This document shows positions 21,753 through 34,133 of a DNA stretch of 64,000 bases, in pieces; position 1 is the stretch's first letter; the number at the start of each line of letters is the position of its first letter. The DNA is from Dugong dugon. Lineage: Eukaryota > Chordata > Mammalia > Sirenia > Dugongidae. Location of the stretch: NCBI GenBank assembly GCA_030035585.1, contig CM057476.1, positions 22,614,501 through 22,678,500 of the forward strand, read 5' to 3'. Below the pieces are notes generated by a model, which ran no database searches, had not been told where the DNA came from, and saw only the letters and a list, made by a program, of their open reading frames with translations. A program made the translations under genes and the position numbers.

Positions 21753-23436
21753 TAAATGCAAAGTAAAGGCATGGAATATCTTTATTTGTGGTTTTTGAAT
21801 TTTCTATAAAAATGTATTCTGATTTGTATAATTATATAAATAAAATTAAATTAAAAAATGAAGTCTCATATTCATTTGTTTATTAATTCTGTTAACATTA
21901 TGTCTTTTATACTTGATATGTTTATAAATCAACATGCTTATTACTTTCGTCTCTTTGTTTCCCTTTATTTCAATGTGATTAAAGCTTTATTATGAAGCTA
22001 TTTTTCTCTGCAAGCTGGAAAAGTAATAAAAGAACATAAAAACCTTAAAGTTTATTTGGCTTACCTTTTTAAATTATAAAATAGTCTAAAGAGATTTGGT
22101 ATTTACTGGGTAGATAAAATAGTCAAATATTATTAGCTGCTTTCAACAGAATAATGTAAGTTACATTTCTACTTTCAAATGCCCTATTAACTATAAATTC
22201 AGTGGCAGCTAAAAGTAAAACACATATAAACACACTTAAACACATACTTGAAGTAATTATAAAAATGAAAAAGTTGCATCTTCTTTTGTGGCATAGACAG
22301 AGGAAACCTACAGGCAATAATATGATGGTGTTATTAGATGTACTAAACTTGACATAGGTTTGCTGATTCTTCAAAAAAGAGATGAACAGATAACAGCTAC
22401 AGACAGAATTGGAAATGTGATACCCTGCTTCTCACAGACTTGCTATGTAGGTCATTTGCTTGAATCTGAGTTTCTATAAAGTGCTTTAGCAGGTGTTAGT
22501 AAAGGAACATAGTTTAACTGTAAGTACAGAAATGACTATGGAGGTAGGTCCCATAAAATATTCAAAAAAGACCACTATAGCAAGAACACTGTCCAAGATG
22601 GAAGATCTCTATTAATGTGATATCCAAATCTTGCATCATGACTGCCTACTCTCACTGCCAGGAAGCAGAGGGAGAAGAAGACAGCACTTAGCAACCCCTG
22701 CATCTCCCAACAAGTTCCTCCATAAGAGGTGGAGGAGAGTGATAATATATGCTCACTAATAAGTCAGATTTTCACTTCAAATTGGCCTTAGATTCACTTG
22801 AAAAAAGAGAAAAGAAAAAGAAAACCCCTAAGGAGAAATAGCTGGGTATTTAGAGTGGGAATAAGTTTTATCTGAGTGGCAAGGCCATTCTTGGTCTCGT
22901 ATGGGGGTGTGCTTTCTTCCCATTGCTCCAATTATCCTCCCTGTCCAGATACCACCTGTTTTTCTCCTGACTAAAGGAAATGAAAGAGAACTAGAGAGTG
23001 GAAGGGTAAAGGCAGAGGGTCAGGGAAGTAGAAGATTCCAGGTACCATGCTAAGGGTTGTGGTAGTGATGGGCAGGGTGTGGGGGCAGCAGGATGACAGG
23101 AATGGAAAGTAGAGTATTTTAAGGTAGTGAGGGACCTAGACGTGTGAACAACCAACTCTAACCAACAATTCACACAGGTAAGATGAAGTATGGGCTAAAT
23201 AAAGGTACAAGCAGTATACTGTAGGAATGTAGAGGGAAAAGGGGAATGGGAGGAGGGGCTTCATAAATTACTCCTGGACTGGTTGCGCATGTCTGACCAA
23301 CTTCTTTGCAGGGTGCAAACATTTTCCCTGACTCATGAAAACCTAGAGCTGGGAGAATGCCAACCCAGTGTGCTGAAGCTCAGTCATTTTGGAAGTCTTT
23401 TGGAATCAACATGAGAGCAAAAGCTAAGAATCTTGT

Positions 23437-23468
<32 letters not shown>

Positions 23469-25125
23469 AAAGGAAAAAAGTCCTATGGCAGTTCACAATT
23501 AGTCTTCAGTTGTGAATCAGAAAATAAACAGCATTGTCAAAAACTTTACTAATAAGTTAAAATTAAGGCTGCCAGGCATTGCTCAACTCCAGGTGGCGCC
23601 ATTCACATTGTTGTCTATGTCTGAGGTGTCCCTGGAATTGTACACAATTAGCACAGCCATGCCTGGCAACCCTGCTGGGACAAACATCAGTTTTTTTATT
23701 AACACGTTCTAAGCATCCCCATTGGTAGATTTTTATGTGGGATAAAGCATACTCCTTTTGGCTAACATTTCCTATAAGAAAAAAACAAAAGTTTGGAATG
23801 TTATGAATATATTTTCTTAACAACCCAAGATTGTTGAGGGCAAACTGCAGTGTAGCTATGCTACAGATTATGGCTAGATTATATACTTAAAACATGGCAT
23901 ACTGTACATATTTTCCAACCTATAAAGATTTTCCATGATGTGGTAGGGCTGCTCAGTTTCAAATTAAACACTATTTATTTAGAAAGGTAGGGAAATTTCA
24001 GATCTAGCAGAGCAAGAGAGCCGAGTGAAACAGGATCGATATTGCAGGGCATCTGGCATATTTTTACTCTGAGAATTTTAGAATTCAACAATCAAAAGTT
24101 GAAAGTTTCTCCTTGTTTTAGAAGAAGAGCTTTTCTTACTTTCTCCTAGTATCTCTCATTTCACTAACATTATCTAATTCAGTAATGCACAGGTGTCCAC
24201 CAATTTGGAAAACAATATGACATAAAAGCATGAGATGTGAAACACTGATTTCTGTACTTCAAGTTATGCCACTGTAGCTCTTAATACCTGATTCTGATAT
24301 TCCTGATCAGGAAGTGTCTAACCAAGTGAAATCAAGAAATATTTATCATTAGATATACGGCTGTGTTTTGTTCTCTGTGCTTTGCATTAATTGTTAATTA
24401 TGCAGGAACCAATTTTTTTAGGTTTTTTTTTTTTTTTTTGGTATTGAACTAATTCCAGGTGGTTTTTTACAATTTTACCCACATTTTCTCCTTTTGTGGA
24501 AGTATTTATGAGGGAGCACTTTGTGTGGGGATCTAGCAGCTGAGGCCATATTTTTACCAGTGCCCCTTTTTTACTTGCCCTACTCTAAGAGATTGTTCCC
24601 ACACAAACAGGACTTAAATCTACCAGGTTCTCATGGCATATTACATACGTAAAATAAGATAATCTATTTGCAAATGTGTGGCACAATAATATCTGGTACA
24701 TGTTAATCATGCAATAAAAAATTGGTTGTATCCAGTTGAGCATGAGCTGATTTCTGGTGATCATATCGATGAAATGTTCTCTACACTGGCATGGGGATTT
24801 AAAAAAAAAAAAAAAAGACTAAAATCTAACTTATTCTGGGGCATGAGAAGTATAAAGGATCTCTGAGTGATAAGTGAGATTACATATTCAATAACAAAGT
24901 CTTTCACTTCAAATTTTAGCTACCAACGTCTAGTGTTCCTGTGAATGCAATGGGGGAAGACAACTACACTCACTTGAAAATGCTGAACTTACAATAAAGA
25001 AGGAAAGAGGAGCATAGAAGCTAGAACCACTGAAAAATGAAATTCATACAAACCGAGACATTTTCTCAAGAATCCCACCCAAGAAGCAATGAATAAACTT
25101 GAAAAAGTATCCATCTGGCTTTTTT
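21753..25125. other. Long block without recognised repeats
   Basis: Largest low-repeat stretch in the window. It contains a 26-bp (CA)n run at 23438-23463, poly(T) near 24424-24440 and poly(A) near 24800. A possible hairpin at 23568-23675 pairs gctgccaggcattgct with agccatgcctggcaac. I see no exon. It would be the best place to look for conserved noncoding sequence by alignment. Confidence 0.45.
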
Positions 25126-25129
25126 CATG

Positions 25130-25345
25130 GTATAGAGCATACACTGAGAACCAGGGGGGCTGGATTCCATCACTGACTTGCAAGTTTCCATCACAGTAAA
25201 AAAAGGGAGGGGGGTGATATTTGCCATGGACCAAACAGCAATGCTTTGAGGATTAATGACATAATGTCTGTAAAGAGGTTAACGCTCCTTGGAAAAAATA
25301 CACTACATAAATATAAAGTAGTATTAATATTTAGGCTCAGTCCAA
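25130..25345 (+). mobile_element. MIR SINE, degraded
   Basis: Sense MIR order: 'gagcatacactgagaaccagg', 'ggattccatcactgacttgcaag', 'gaggattaatgacataatgtctgtaaagaggttaacgctc'. Confidence 0.6.
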
Positions 25346-26469
25346 AATGTGAGACCTGGTTTCTATGGCTCATGAGGTCATCAGCAGTTTGGTAACATGT
25401 GCTCTAACACCCACAGAAGGCCTCTTGCTAGCTGCTTTGTAAATGGACTGTGAAGTTAATCTGACCCACCTGGTCAGAATAGTCACAGAGGCCTTTTTCC
25501 CTTTTCATGGTCTCCGAGAAGATACGGTTGGAGAGTACTTGACTTCTTAAAGGAATGAAACACGGCCAAAAGACCACGTCAATAGCATTTAGGCCTTCCA
25601 AGGAATGCAGTGGGAGTTTTGGAATGTTTTGGCTTAGAATTAAACAAAAATCTGGTCATATCATATCTTGATTTAGAAGAAAAGCTAAGCTTGCTTCTCA
25701 GACAAAGAAAATATGGAATGAGAGTAAGACTGAGAAATTACTGCTTGGAATGGTTAGTTTTTATCTTGAAGGGATTTGGAGGCAAACTTGGGTTTTTTTT
25801 TTGCTCTGGGAAGCTGTAGTTTCCAGGAGTTGTAGCCTCTTTAATGGCAATATCCTGACTCCTTATCGAAGCATCATCTCTGTGAAAAGGTTATCAAGGG
25901 GAATCCTGCAGTGGTTTTAGTTATAAAGTTTCAAGGAACAATCAACTCAGTGTAGACATTACCTTGCGAAGTTTTCTTATATAATTGAATGATAGCAGTG
26001 TTATTGTGACTAAGTATCTGCATGTCCCAGTTTTAAAAGATGAAATTAATTTTGACTCAAGGGCCCCAGGCATCAGAAACCACAGTCTTCAAAACGTAAG
26101 GTTTATGAACTTATAATCATTACCGTTCAACAGTGATTCTGAGGCTATGTCCGTAACATTTGAACAAAAGATGAAAAAAATGTCATGAAATTTTTCTCTT
26201 TTATCTGGATGATTTGTTTCTACACTGATCTAGGCTGTGTGTTCTTTCAGAAGTGATGTGGCTTCTTGTCCACTGGTTGCTATGGTGTTTCAGGCTGACT
26301 GATACTAATAATACATGCTTGTCAAGGAAAAGAGAACTAAAACATTACAGCTTTCTCAATTCATAGTCAACTCTACACTAACTAGAAAGCATTTTCTAAA
26401 TAAAATATTGACTTTAGTTCTTCCTCTTTCCATCCCTTCCTGAATAATTTAGTCCTAAAGCCACTGTTA
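25346..26469. other. No recognised feature
   Basis: Unassigned sequence with no exon-like ORF. Confidence 0.4.
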
Positions 26470-28590
26470 GGTGTGGCAAAGCAAGGCAGACATCCACACA
26501 GAAGGTGTCAGAGCCTGAATGAGGTGAGAAGGGCATCTGCATGGAGGATAGGTCTGGTGTGAGGAGTCAGAGCCCTAGTGGAGTGAGGAGGGTGTCAAAC
26601 TGATGGGGGCAGGCAGAGCCTGGGCAGGGTAAGTGTCTTAGGCTGGGTTCTCTAGAGAAGCAAAACCAGTAACACATGTAAGTATTTATATACATTTATA
26701 TCAAGGAAATGGCTCACATGGCTGGAATATCCCAGGTCCATGAGTTAGGGTAGAGTGCTCTCCTGATTTACGTAGCTGCAGAGGCTAGGGAACCCAAGAT
26801 AGGCAGGTCAGACAGTAAGGCTCTTACTCACAGGCTGCAAAGACCAATGAATCCCAACGCTGGCAGGCAAGAGGGCAGGTAAACTGCTAGCTCAAGTCCC
26901 AAGAACCAGAGGTCACGCAAACAGGAGCCAGCTGCAAAATCCAGAGCCAGCAAAGGCCCGCAAGCCTAGCCAGAGAGTCCAGCTATACTGAATGTAGGCC
27001 ACACACCCAAGGAAACTCCCTTTCAACTGACTGGCTACTCACAGCAGATCCCATCATGGAGGTGATCACATTACATCAAATCTCATCATGAAAGTGATCA
27101 CATCATCATACGACTACCAAACTACATCATAACTGCCAAACCACTGAGAATCATGGCCCAGCCAGGTTGACACACAACCACAACCTTAATGATTACAGTA
27201 AGGAAGGCATCTATATGGGGAAAAGGCCAAGGGCAGAGTGTTGAAACTCAAGCAGGATGAGGAGGCAGACTGGGGAGGAGAGTCAGAGCCCTAGAAGAGT
27301 GAGATGGGTATCTGTGTGTATGTCGGGAAGGTGGCAAGGATAGGAGATGGACTCAAGGGAACTGATCAAATAAGAAAACATGCTAAGGAGAACAGGAGCC
27401 AGGTTTCTCACTGATGGAGAAAGGAATTACAAATATGGAAAGCAAGAAAACTAGAATGACGTCTATACTATTGGATTAGAATTGGTGGTAGAGGTGTGAA
27501 CTCACAGATTTCCATATATAAGCACAGAAATAAATATAGGTGTATGTGTGTGTATACATACATATATCCTCTAGCTCTACCCATTGAGAGAGCCCATATA
27601 TTGGCTATTAAAGGGAACTACTAAAAGAACTTGGGATCCTTGGAGAAACGGCTGATTCCAGGACCACAAGCAGGGAAAGTATGAGTCTAGAACAGCTTGT
27701 TGTGCCAGAATGTAAGGAAGAGGTCAAAGAATTTGGGGACAAGTCAAAGGACACAGAATCCAGTTTGAAGAGGCTCTTACTGGCAAAATCTGAGACAATG
27801 TGAGCATCAAAATAAATAGCAATAACAGTGAATAAAACAGGTGCCCATGAGTCCATACTCATATAAATAAATAAATGAATAAATGAGCAGTTTGATGAGG
27901 AACAAGATAATTTACATAGTTTGAAAGCACTTTCCCTGCAAAATACCCATTAATAACAAAGGGAAAAGGAGTAATTTTACAGTAGAGAAGCCTGGCAGAC
28001 ACCACCTTAATCAAGTGACTAAAATAAATATCATCAGTAATGGAACAAATCAAAATCATGTACCACTTGATAGGAAGCAATGAGTACTCAGCATCACTCC
28101 CATAGTATTCTTGCAAAAGATGCATAGCCTGAATCTAATCATGAGGAAACATCAGACAAATCCAAACTGAAGGACATTCTACAAAATAACTGGCCTGTTC
28201 TAGTTAGAAAATGTCAAGGTCCTGAAAATCAAAGGAAGACCAAGAAACTGTTCCAGACTAAAGGGGGCTAAAGAAATTTGACAACTAAATACAACATGTG
28301 GTTTTGACCTAGGTCCTTTTGCAATAAAGGGCATTATTAGGATGACTGGCAAAACCTGAATGGAATCTGAGGATTAGAAGGTAATAATGCATCAAAGTTA
28401 ATTTCCCTGTTTTGATGGTTGTATCGTGATTATGTAGGAGAATGGTCTTGTTTCTAGGCATTGTATGCCACAGTATTCAGAGCTGATGAGACAAATGGTT
28501 CAGAAAAAACATTATTTGTGCTGTACTTGCAACCTTTCTCTAAGTTTGAGACTGCTTCAAAATAAAAATAAATTTATACAAAAACGGTGA
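26470..28590 (+). mobile_element. Old L1 3'UTR with degenerate internal array, split by an LTR
   Basis: At 26490-26635 and 27200-27330 a loose unit of about 60 bp recurs, with variants of 'gagtcagagccctag.ggagtgagg', 'ggcatct...tggg'. From 27420 the order is 'cattgagagagcccatata', 'gcccatgagtccatactcatataaataaataaatgaa', 'gaaactgttccagactaaaggg' and 'gagactgcttcaaaataaaaataaa'. That is an old L1M-type 3'UTR ending in a polyadenylation signal. Confidence 0.6.
26636..27197 (-). mobile_element. MaLR-type LTR
   Basis: Antisense, same family as 39335-39840: 'gtcttaggctgggttctctagagaagc', 'gcaggtcagacagtaaggctcttactcacaggctgcaaag', 'ggaaactccctttcaactgactggctac' and 'cccagccaggttgacacacaacc'. It is inserted inside the repeat array of the old L1 3'UTR. 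Confidence 0.8.
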
Positions 28591-28689
28591 TTTTAGAAAA
28601 AATATTGTACAATTTGGGATTTTTTTCTGTTGATAAAATATCTTACTGACAAATATTGTTGAAATTGTTTAAACCTATAAAATATAGTG

Positions 28690-29460
28690 AATTATTTTGA
28701 AATGTATCTATGTGTAAGTGAGGTGTCAAGAAGCTTGGCTTGTTCTAGAAACAGAAAGGTCAGAGAAGCTGGAGATGAGGGATTGAGGGGAAGCTGCCAG
28801 GGGTTAAGGGTGGAGCCTTGAGCTGGCAGATAAGGTATGACCTTGAAGCCCAGTGAAAGTAAGTAAAATAACATGAACATATTCCCATGACTCTAGATAC
28901 TTTGGGTTGAATAAACTGTAGAAGGGCAAAAATGAAAGCAAGGAGACCGCTGCAGAGGTACCAGTTGCTTGGGCTAGAGTGGCAGCAGTGAGATAGTGAG
29001 AAATGGTTATATCTGAAATATATTTTAAAAGGAGAGCTCACTGGATTTGCTGATAGACTGGATGTAGGTTATGAAGGAGTAGAATCAAGGATGACTCCTA
29101 GGGTTTTGGTTGGAGAAACTGGGTGAATGATGGTGTCATTTACTGAGAAGGGAAAGACTGAGAATTGAATGAAATTATTCATACTGACATAGGAAGTGAC
29201 AAATGATAGGAAAATAATATGAAGTGTGTATTGGACAGTGGAGTGGGATGACAGCCTGATTAGAGTGGGTTAAAGAAAATGGAAAGCAAGGATGTGAACA
29301 CAGAAAGCAGAGACAATTCTCTTGCAAAATGGATATTTGAGTCAATCTGAAGGGAGGCATTCCAGACAAGGAAAAGTATAGTCATTAAGATATGGAGGCA
29401 GAAACGAACTTGGCTTGTTCTTGTGAAGTGAGAAAACTGATCTAACTCAAGGAAGAGGAG
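28690..29460 (-). mobile_element. L2 LINE, antisense
   Basis: Blocks 'gagactctagatactttgggttgaataaactgtag' (eroded), 'aaggagaccgctgcagaggtaccagttg', 'gagctcactggatttgctgatagactggatgtagg' and 'gaatcaaggatgactcctagggttttgg' are collinear with the antisense L2 coding region. Confidence 0.75.
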
Positions 29461-29688
29461 CATGTTGGGTAATAGTGGGAAATAATACATGCAGGGTGGA
29501 GCCAGATTATGAGCAGCCTGAAAGCCAGGTATAGATGTTTAGACTTGATGTAGTAGGAAACAGGGGTCATGAGATATTTTTGATTAGGGAAGTGATACGA
29601 TGAAAGTTATATTTAAAGAAGATTAGACTGGCAGTGGTATGTGGGATTGTGGGAGGCTGTGGGAGAGCCTGGAGGCTGTGACAGCAAT

Positions 29689-30147
29689 TCAAGTGGGAGA
29701 GGATGAAGGTCTGTATTCGAGTTTTGACAGTAACAACAAACTAGAAAGGAAGGGCTTGGGAGAATTTTGATACCTGACTATATAAGGAGAATGCAGAATG
29801 ATTTCATGATTTTGGGTTTGAGACATTGGGAGGGTAAAGGTAATGCTGAGAGGCAAGGAAGCTGGGTAGGGAAACTTGCTCTGGGTGTGGTAGGGAGAGG
29901 GCAGTGGTGAAGAGGAAGATGAGCATCTTGGATTTGACATGACAGCGGGAATGTCCAATAGAAGGTTTAAGATACTATAGAACTGGAGCTCTGGGGCATA
30001 GTCAGGGCTCAATATAAGACATTTGGGAGTCAACAGCATACATGTGATGTTTGAAGCCATGCGAATGGATGAACCCTTCAAGGAAAAGGATGCAGAGCTT
30101 AAAGGGCATATGTCAAAGACCCTGGAGACATTGAGGGATGCCCACAA
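29689..30147 (-). pseudogene. L2 ORF remnant
   Basis: A 152-codon open frame reading in the L2 sense direction. It holds the serine-rich linker between endonuclease and reverse transcriptase (LLDIPAVMSNPRCSSSSS) followed by VMSNP..., SLPLSITFTLPMSQTQNHEI, where intact L2 has an 'AQAKNLGVILDSS' region. It lacks both catalytic domains. I regard it as a surviving fragment of the L2 polyprotein, not a host gene. Confidence 0.6.
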
Positions 30148-30160
30148 TTAAGGGTGGGAT

Positions 30161-30671
30161 CAGTGGTGTCACTAGGGTTGATGTCACCCAGTGCAGTAAC
30201 TCATGGTGTCACCGCCCGCCCGCCTAGCTGGGGAACGCCCCCCGGTGGGCTGAGTGGCTGGCTTGACTCAGCATAGGGCCAAGCACAGCACCACATGGCT
30301 GGCCCCTCCTAGCCCGCCCCCCACAGTTCCCCATAGCTCCTGTCCTCTCCCACCGGCCAAGGCAGCAACCCTCCTCTCCGCCCACTGGTGGGCACCCTGA
30401 CTGGCAGGTGATAGGAGGCTTGGGGAGTGACGAGCAACCCTCCTCTCCGCCCAGTGGTGGGCACCCTGACTGGCAGGTGATAGGGAGCTTGGGCACTGAC
30501 GAGTTATCGCATTGGGTAACACCAACCCTAGTGACACCATTGCCTTGGCAGCCCCTCCCCTGGCAGTGCCGACCCGCTGCTGCCATGGACCCTGGGGTCA
30601 TTTTGGAGTCACCCCCTGACAGTGTCAGAGGGTGCAGTCTGGACCCCTGCGCTCCTCTAGTGACACCACTG
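30161..30671. mobile_element. hAT-like DNA transposon, 511 bp, GC-rich
   Basis: Perfect 15-bp terminal inverted repeats: cagtggtgtcactag at 30161-30175 and ctagtgacaccactg at 30657-30671. The flanking 8-mers ggtgggat (30153-30160) and ggtaagat (30672-30679) match at 6 of 8 positions, fitting the 8-bp duplication of hAT elements. The interior is strikingly GC- and CpG-rich relative to the window. An internal inverted copy of the left end (accctagtgacaccattg) lies at about 30519-30542. There is no transposase, so it is non-autonomous. Confidence 0.8.
30365..30503 (+). repeat. 69-bp tandem duplication
   Basis: Two units, each beginning gcaaccctcctctccgccca, start at 30365 and 30434 and differ at few positions. 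The 69-base period is a multiple of three, which explains why long minus-strand frames survive across it. Confidence 0.9.
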
Positions 30672-31010
30672 GGTAAGATGAGGAACGAGAGAGAGAGAGG
30701 AACAGATGATGGGTAGGTCAAACAGATGGAAAGAGAATGAGAACAGTGTAACATCATGGAAGTAAGAAGGAACGTTTTAAAAAGAGTATATAGTCGACAT
30801 CATAAAATAGGTTAAGAAGAATGAAAAAGGAGCAAAGGCTGTGAGGCTATGACATCTATTAATTAGGAAGTCAGTGTTTATTTTGAAGAGAGTAGTTAGG
30901 AAAGTGAAGGGAAGGGGGAAGAAGCCAGATTTCAGAGTCAAAGGGCAGGTAAAGGGGTGTATGGAATAAATAGAAAGCATCCTTTAAGAAATTTGGTAAG
31001 GAAAGGAAGG

Positions 31011-31252
31011 AAACAGGACAGCAACTAGAGGGATAATCAAGACTCATGAAGGCTTTTTTCCGCCTACCTAAGGCTTAGACCAACTTCATTCACATTTTCC
31101 TCTTCTCCTTTCACTTTGAAAACTTCAAAGTCTTACTTCTCAACATCAGGATTATGACAAAAACATTCAAAACCAAATGGAGGCATCTGATCTCTCTGTG
31201 TGTTCTTATAAGTAATTAATAGGAAAGTATCTGCGTCAACTTTCAAATTATC
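31011..31252. other. No recognised feature
   Basis: Short unassigned block between the L2 copy and an L1 insertion. Confidence 0.4.
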
Positions 31253-31270
31253 TTTTACCAATTTTTTTTT

Positions 31271-31504
31271 TTTTTTAGTATTCTGCTAATAATTTTTTTT
31301 ATTGTACTTCAGATGAAGGTTTACAGAACAAACTAGCTTCTCATCAAACAATTAGTACACATATTGTTTTATGACATTGGTTGGCAACCCCACGACATGT
31401 CAACACTCTCCCCTTCTCAACCTTGGGTTCCCTATTACAAGCCTTCCTGTCCCCTCCTGCCTTCTCATCCTTGCCCCTGGGCTGGTGTGCCCCTTTAGTC
31501 TTGT
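31271..31504 (-). mobile_element. Young L1, 3'UTR end only, two poly(A) tracts
   Basis: Antisense L1 3'UTR ('ttattgtacttcagatgaagg', 'acattggttggcaaccccac', 'ctgccttctcatcc'). Direct repeats ttttaccaattttttttt flank it at 31253-31270 and 31505-31522. At the 3' side there are two oligo(T) tracts separated by 14 bases (agtattctgctaat). Confidence 0.85.
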
Positions 31505-31522
31505 TTTTACCAATTTTTTTTT

Positions 31523-31930
31523 TCTCCTAAATTGAGACTAGTGATGTTCTGGAAAGCTCTGATAAGATATAGTATGAATAATAAGTTATTTAAAATATAA
31601 AAATATTTTCAGATAAATATCATTATTATATAAAATAGCTTCCTACCAGCTGAGACACTTATTTCTAAGTAGAAGACTATAAGCTAATATTCTCTTCCAG
31701 AGCCCCTTTAAATTCTTTAAATATATTTTATTTTGTAGTCTTTTTACAGGATTATGAAGTGTTTTTCATGTTAAAATTTTTCTTAAGCAATATTTTCCCA
31801 ATTGCCAGACATCTTTTATGAAGCAAGTAATATTATCTACATTTTTCGGACCAAAATGCTTAAAGAAAAAATGCTTTGTTTGTCTTATAAACTAATTCTT
31901 GACAGTTTTTTTTTTTTTTTTTTTTTTTTT
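31523..31930. other. AT-rich unassigned sequence ending in poly(T)
   Basis: No family recognised. A ~25-base poly(T) run at 31906-31930 closes it. Confidence 0.5.
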
Positions 31931-32475
31931 AGAAACACATTTACTGACTTCTAGGTAAAGATGGTAGATTGACAAACACACTTATTTGGTTTCATCCTAA
32001 AATCCCATTAAAATGACAGTAAAGAGGTTTATTTAAAAGACAGAAATCCAAAAGGACAGAAAGAGGAGAGGAGACAACAATGAAATTTTGGAAGCTGGAA
32101 AGCAGATGGATGAGAGGTAACTAAGGTAGTAGACCTGAGAAACCTAAATCAGCAGTGCAGTAAACCAAGGACCAACCAAATGCACATCATTGTAGGGAGT
32201 TTTCAGAATCAGGTATTTCTGGAACAAGGGATAAAACGGATGAGTAGAGGAGATAAAATAAGGAAAATCCACTGGAAGACATTTATGAAGCAGTTGGATT
32301 CCTTAGATCCCCTCTCCAACCCTATAGGATGAAACAGTTGTCCTTCTCCCACCCTGGCATAAAATCAGAGGTTTAATTCTGTGGAGAGGATAACAGAAGA
32401 TCTTTGGATAGTGGGAAACAAAGCACCGTTGAGGATAGGGCTATAGTACTGAAAGTAGAAGAATTACATGGAAGT
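31931..32475 (+). mobile_element. HAL1/old L1 5'-region-like sequence
   Basis: Order 'ctaggtaaagatggtagattgac', 'tttcatcctaaaatcccattaaaatgacagtaaag', 'aaaggacagaaagaggagag' resembles the 5' part of HAL1/L1M elements. It may be contiguous with 35361-36300 before later insertions. Confidence 0.4.
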
Positions 32476-32703
32476 ATTCATACTGACATCATGATAAATG
32501 GAGAAGAAATTGAAGTTGCCAATAATTTCATTCTACTTGGATCAACCAACAGTGGCTGAAAGGTAGCACCAAATGTGAATGAAGAGCACACGGGTTTACC
32601 TAGGTAAATGATGTCACTAAGAAGTACGCAAGAGAAAACGAGGTTTTTGATAAAGGATATGACATACATAATGTTACAACACCATCATTAACTAATAAAA
32701 AAA

Positions 32704-32828
32704 ATGTGTGTGGTTATGTATGTGTGTATATATGCATATATGAGTATGGCTATGTATGTGTGTGTACATGTGTGCATATATAGATGTATCTGTATGTGTA
32801 TATACGTGTATGTGTGTGCACATATAAA
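32704..32828 (+). repeat. TG/TA-rich simple repeat
   Basis: Imperfect gtgtgtatatatgcatat-type sequence for about 125 bases, within the L1 insertion. Confidence 0.9.
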
Positions 32829-32829
32829 A

Positions 32830-33672
32830 CCACATAGAAGCACAGTTACAGATACTTCTTAGACGTAACCAAACACCTTGTGAGATTGGTTTTCTGGGTT
32901 TGAAGGCTTAGGACCATAGTTTTGTGGGGCATCTTGGTCAACTGGCATAATATAGTTCATAAAGTTCATGTTCTACATCCTAGTATGGTGACTAGTGTTT
33001 GGGGTCTTAAAAGCTTGTGAGCCGCCATCTAAGACACACTATCAGTCCCTACTTGGAACAGAAGAGAAAGAAAGAAACCAAAGACTCAGAGAAGAAACTA
33101 GTCTACAAGACTAACAGTCTACACGAAACACAGTCTCATCTACCTTGAGACTAAAAGAACTAGATGGTGCCCGGCTACCATTAATGATCATTCTGATCAG
33201 CGCCACAATAGATGACTCCTGATCAAATGGGAGAAAAACATGGAACAGAACTCAAATTCTTAAAAAGTCCAGACTTACTGGACTGGTTGAGACTAGAGGA
33301 TTCCCCAAAACTATCATCCTAAGACATTCTTTAAACCTTGAACTGAAACTATCCCTTGAGGTCTCCTTTAGCTAAATAACAGATTGGCTCATAAAATAAA
33401 GAATATTATCTGTGAGTACCACACGTCTTCTAAAAACCATCTATATGAGACTAAAGGGTCAACAATTATTTAAAGCAAAGATGGAAGGGTAAGGGGACAG
33501 AGAAACCAGATTACTGGAAACAGAACATCCAGAAGGGAATTAATGAGAATGTTGACATATTGTGAAAAATGTAACCAATGTCATGGAACAATTTCTGTAG
33601 TAATTGTTAAATGGGAACCTAATTTACTGTGTACACTTTTACTAAGAACACAGTAGAATATTGTTTTTAAAA
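32830..33672 (+). mobile_element. L1 3'UTR, sense
   Basis: Elephant-type L1 3'UTR: 'gggtttgaaggcttaggacc', 'tggtcaactggcataatatag', 'ggggtcttaaaagcttgtgagccgccatctaag', 'gatggtgcccggctacc', ending 'attgtttttaaaaaaatc'. The same blocks occur in antisense at 53.9-54.8 kb. Confidence 0.85.
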
Positions 33673-34133
33673 AAATCAAAGTCCACAGATGCAGGAGTCA
33701 AGAAATCAAATGACAAATCTCACTGGGCAAATATGCTGCATAAAACCTCTTTAAAATTTTAAAAAGCAAAGATGTCACTTTGATGATTAAGGTGCGGCTG
33801 ACCCAAGCCCTGGTCTTTTCAATTGTCTCATATGCATGTGAAAGTTGGATAGTGAAAAAAGGAAGACAGAAGAAGAATTGATGCATATGAACTCTAGTGC
33901 TGGCAAAGAATATTGAATATACCTTGGACTGTCAAAAGAACAAATTAGTCTTGGAAGAAATACAACCAGAATTTTCCTTAGAAGTGAAGATGCCGAGACT
34001 TAGACTCACTTACTTTGGACATGTCATCAGGAAAGACCAATCACTAGGAAAAGACATCATGTTTGGTAAAGTAGAGGGCCAACAAAAACAAGGGAAATCC
34101 TCAATGAGATGAACTGATCCAAGAGCCTTAATA

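Larger units (their letters stand above)
29470..31010 (-). mobile_element. Second L2 LINE, antisense, hosting a hAT-like element
   Basis: The order restarts at about 29470 with the more 3' block 'gagccagattatgagcagcc'. It proceeds through 'gcttgggagaattttgatacc' and 'gggagtcaacagcatacatgtgatgtttgaagccatg', and resumes after the insertion with 'ggaacagatgatgggtagg'. The GC-rich element at 30161-30671 sits inside it. Confidence 0.7.

Noticed and set aside
30210..30680. Possible CpG-island promoter
   Set aside because: The CpG-rich block coincides with a transposon bounded by perfect inverted repeats, and no exon lies beside it.
30224..30757. Longest open frame in the window, 177 codons, minus strand, with a repeated SLPKPPITCQSGCPP motif
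   Set aside because: It lies across the GC-rich hAT-like element and both flanks. Its repeat is the 69-bp tandem duplication. Low stop density from GC content explains its length.
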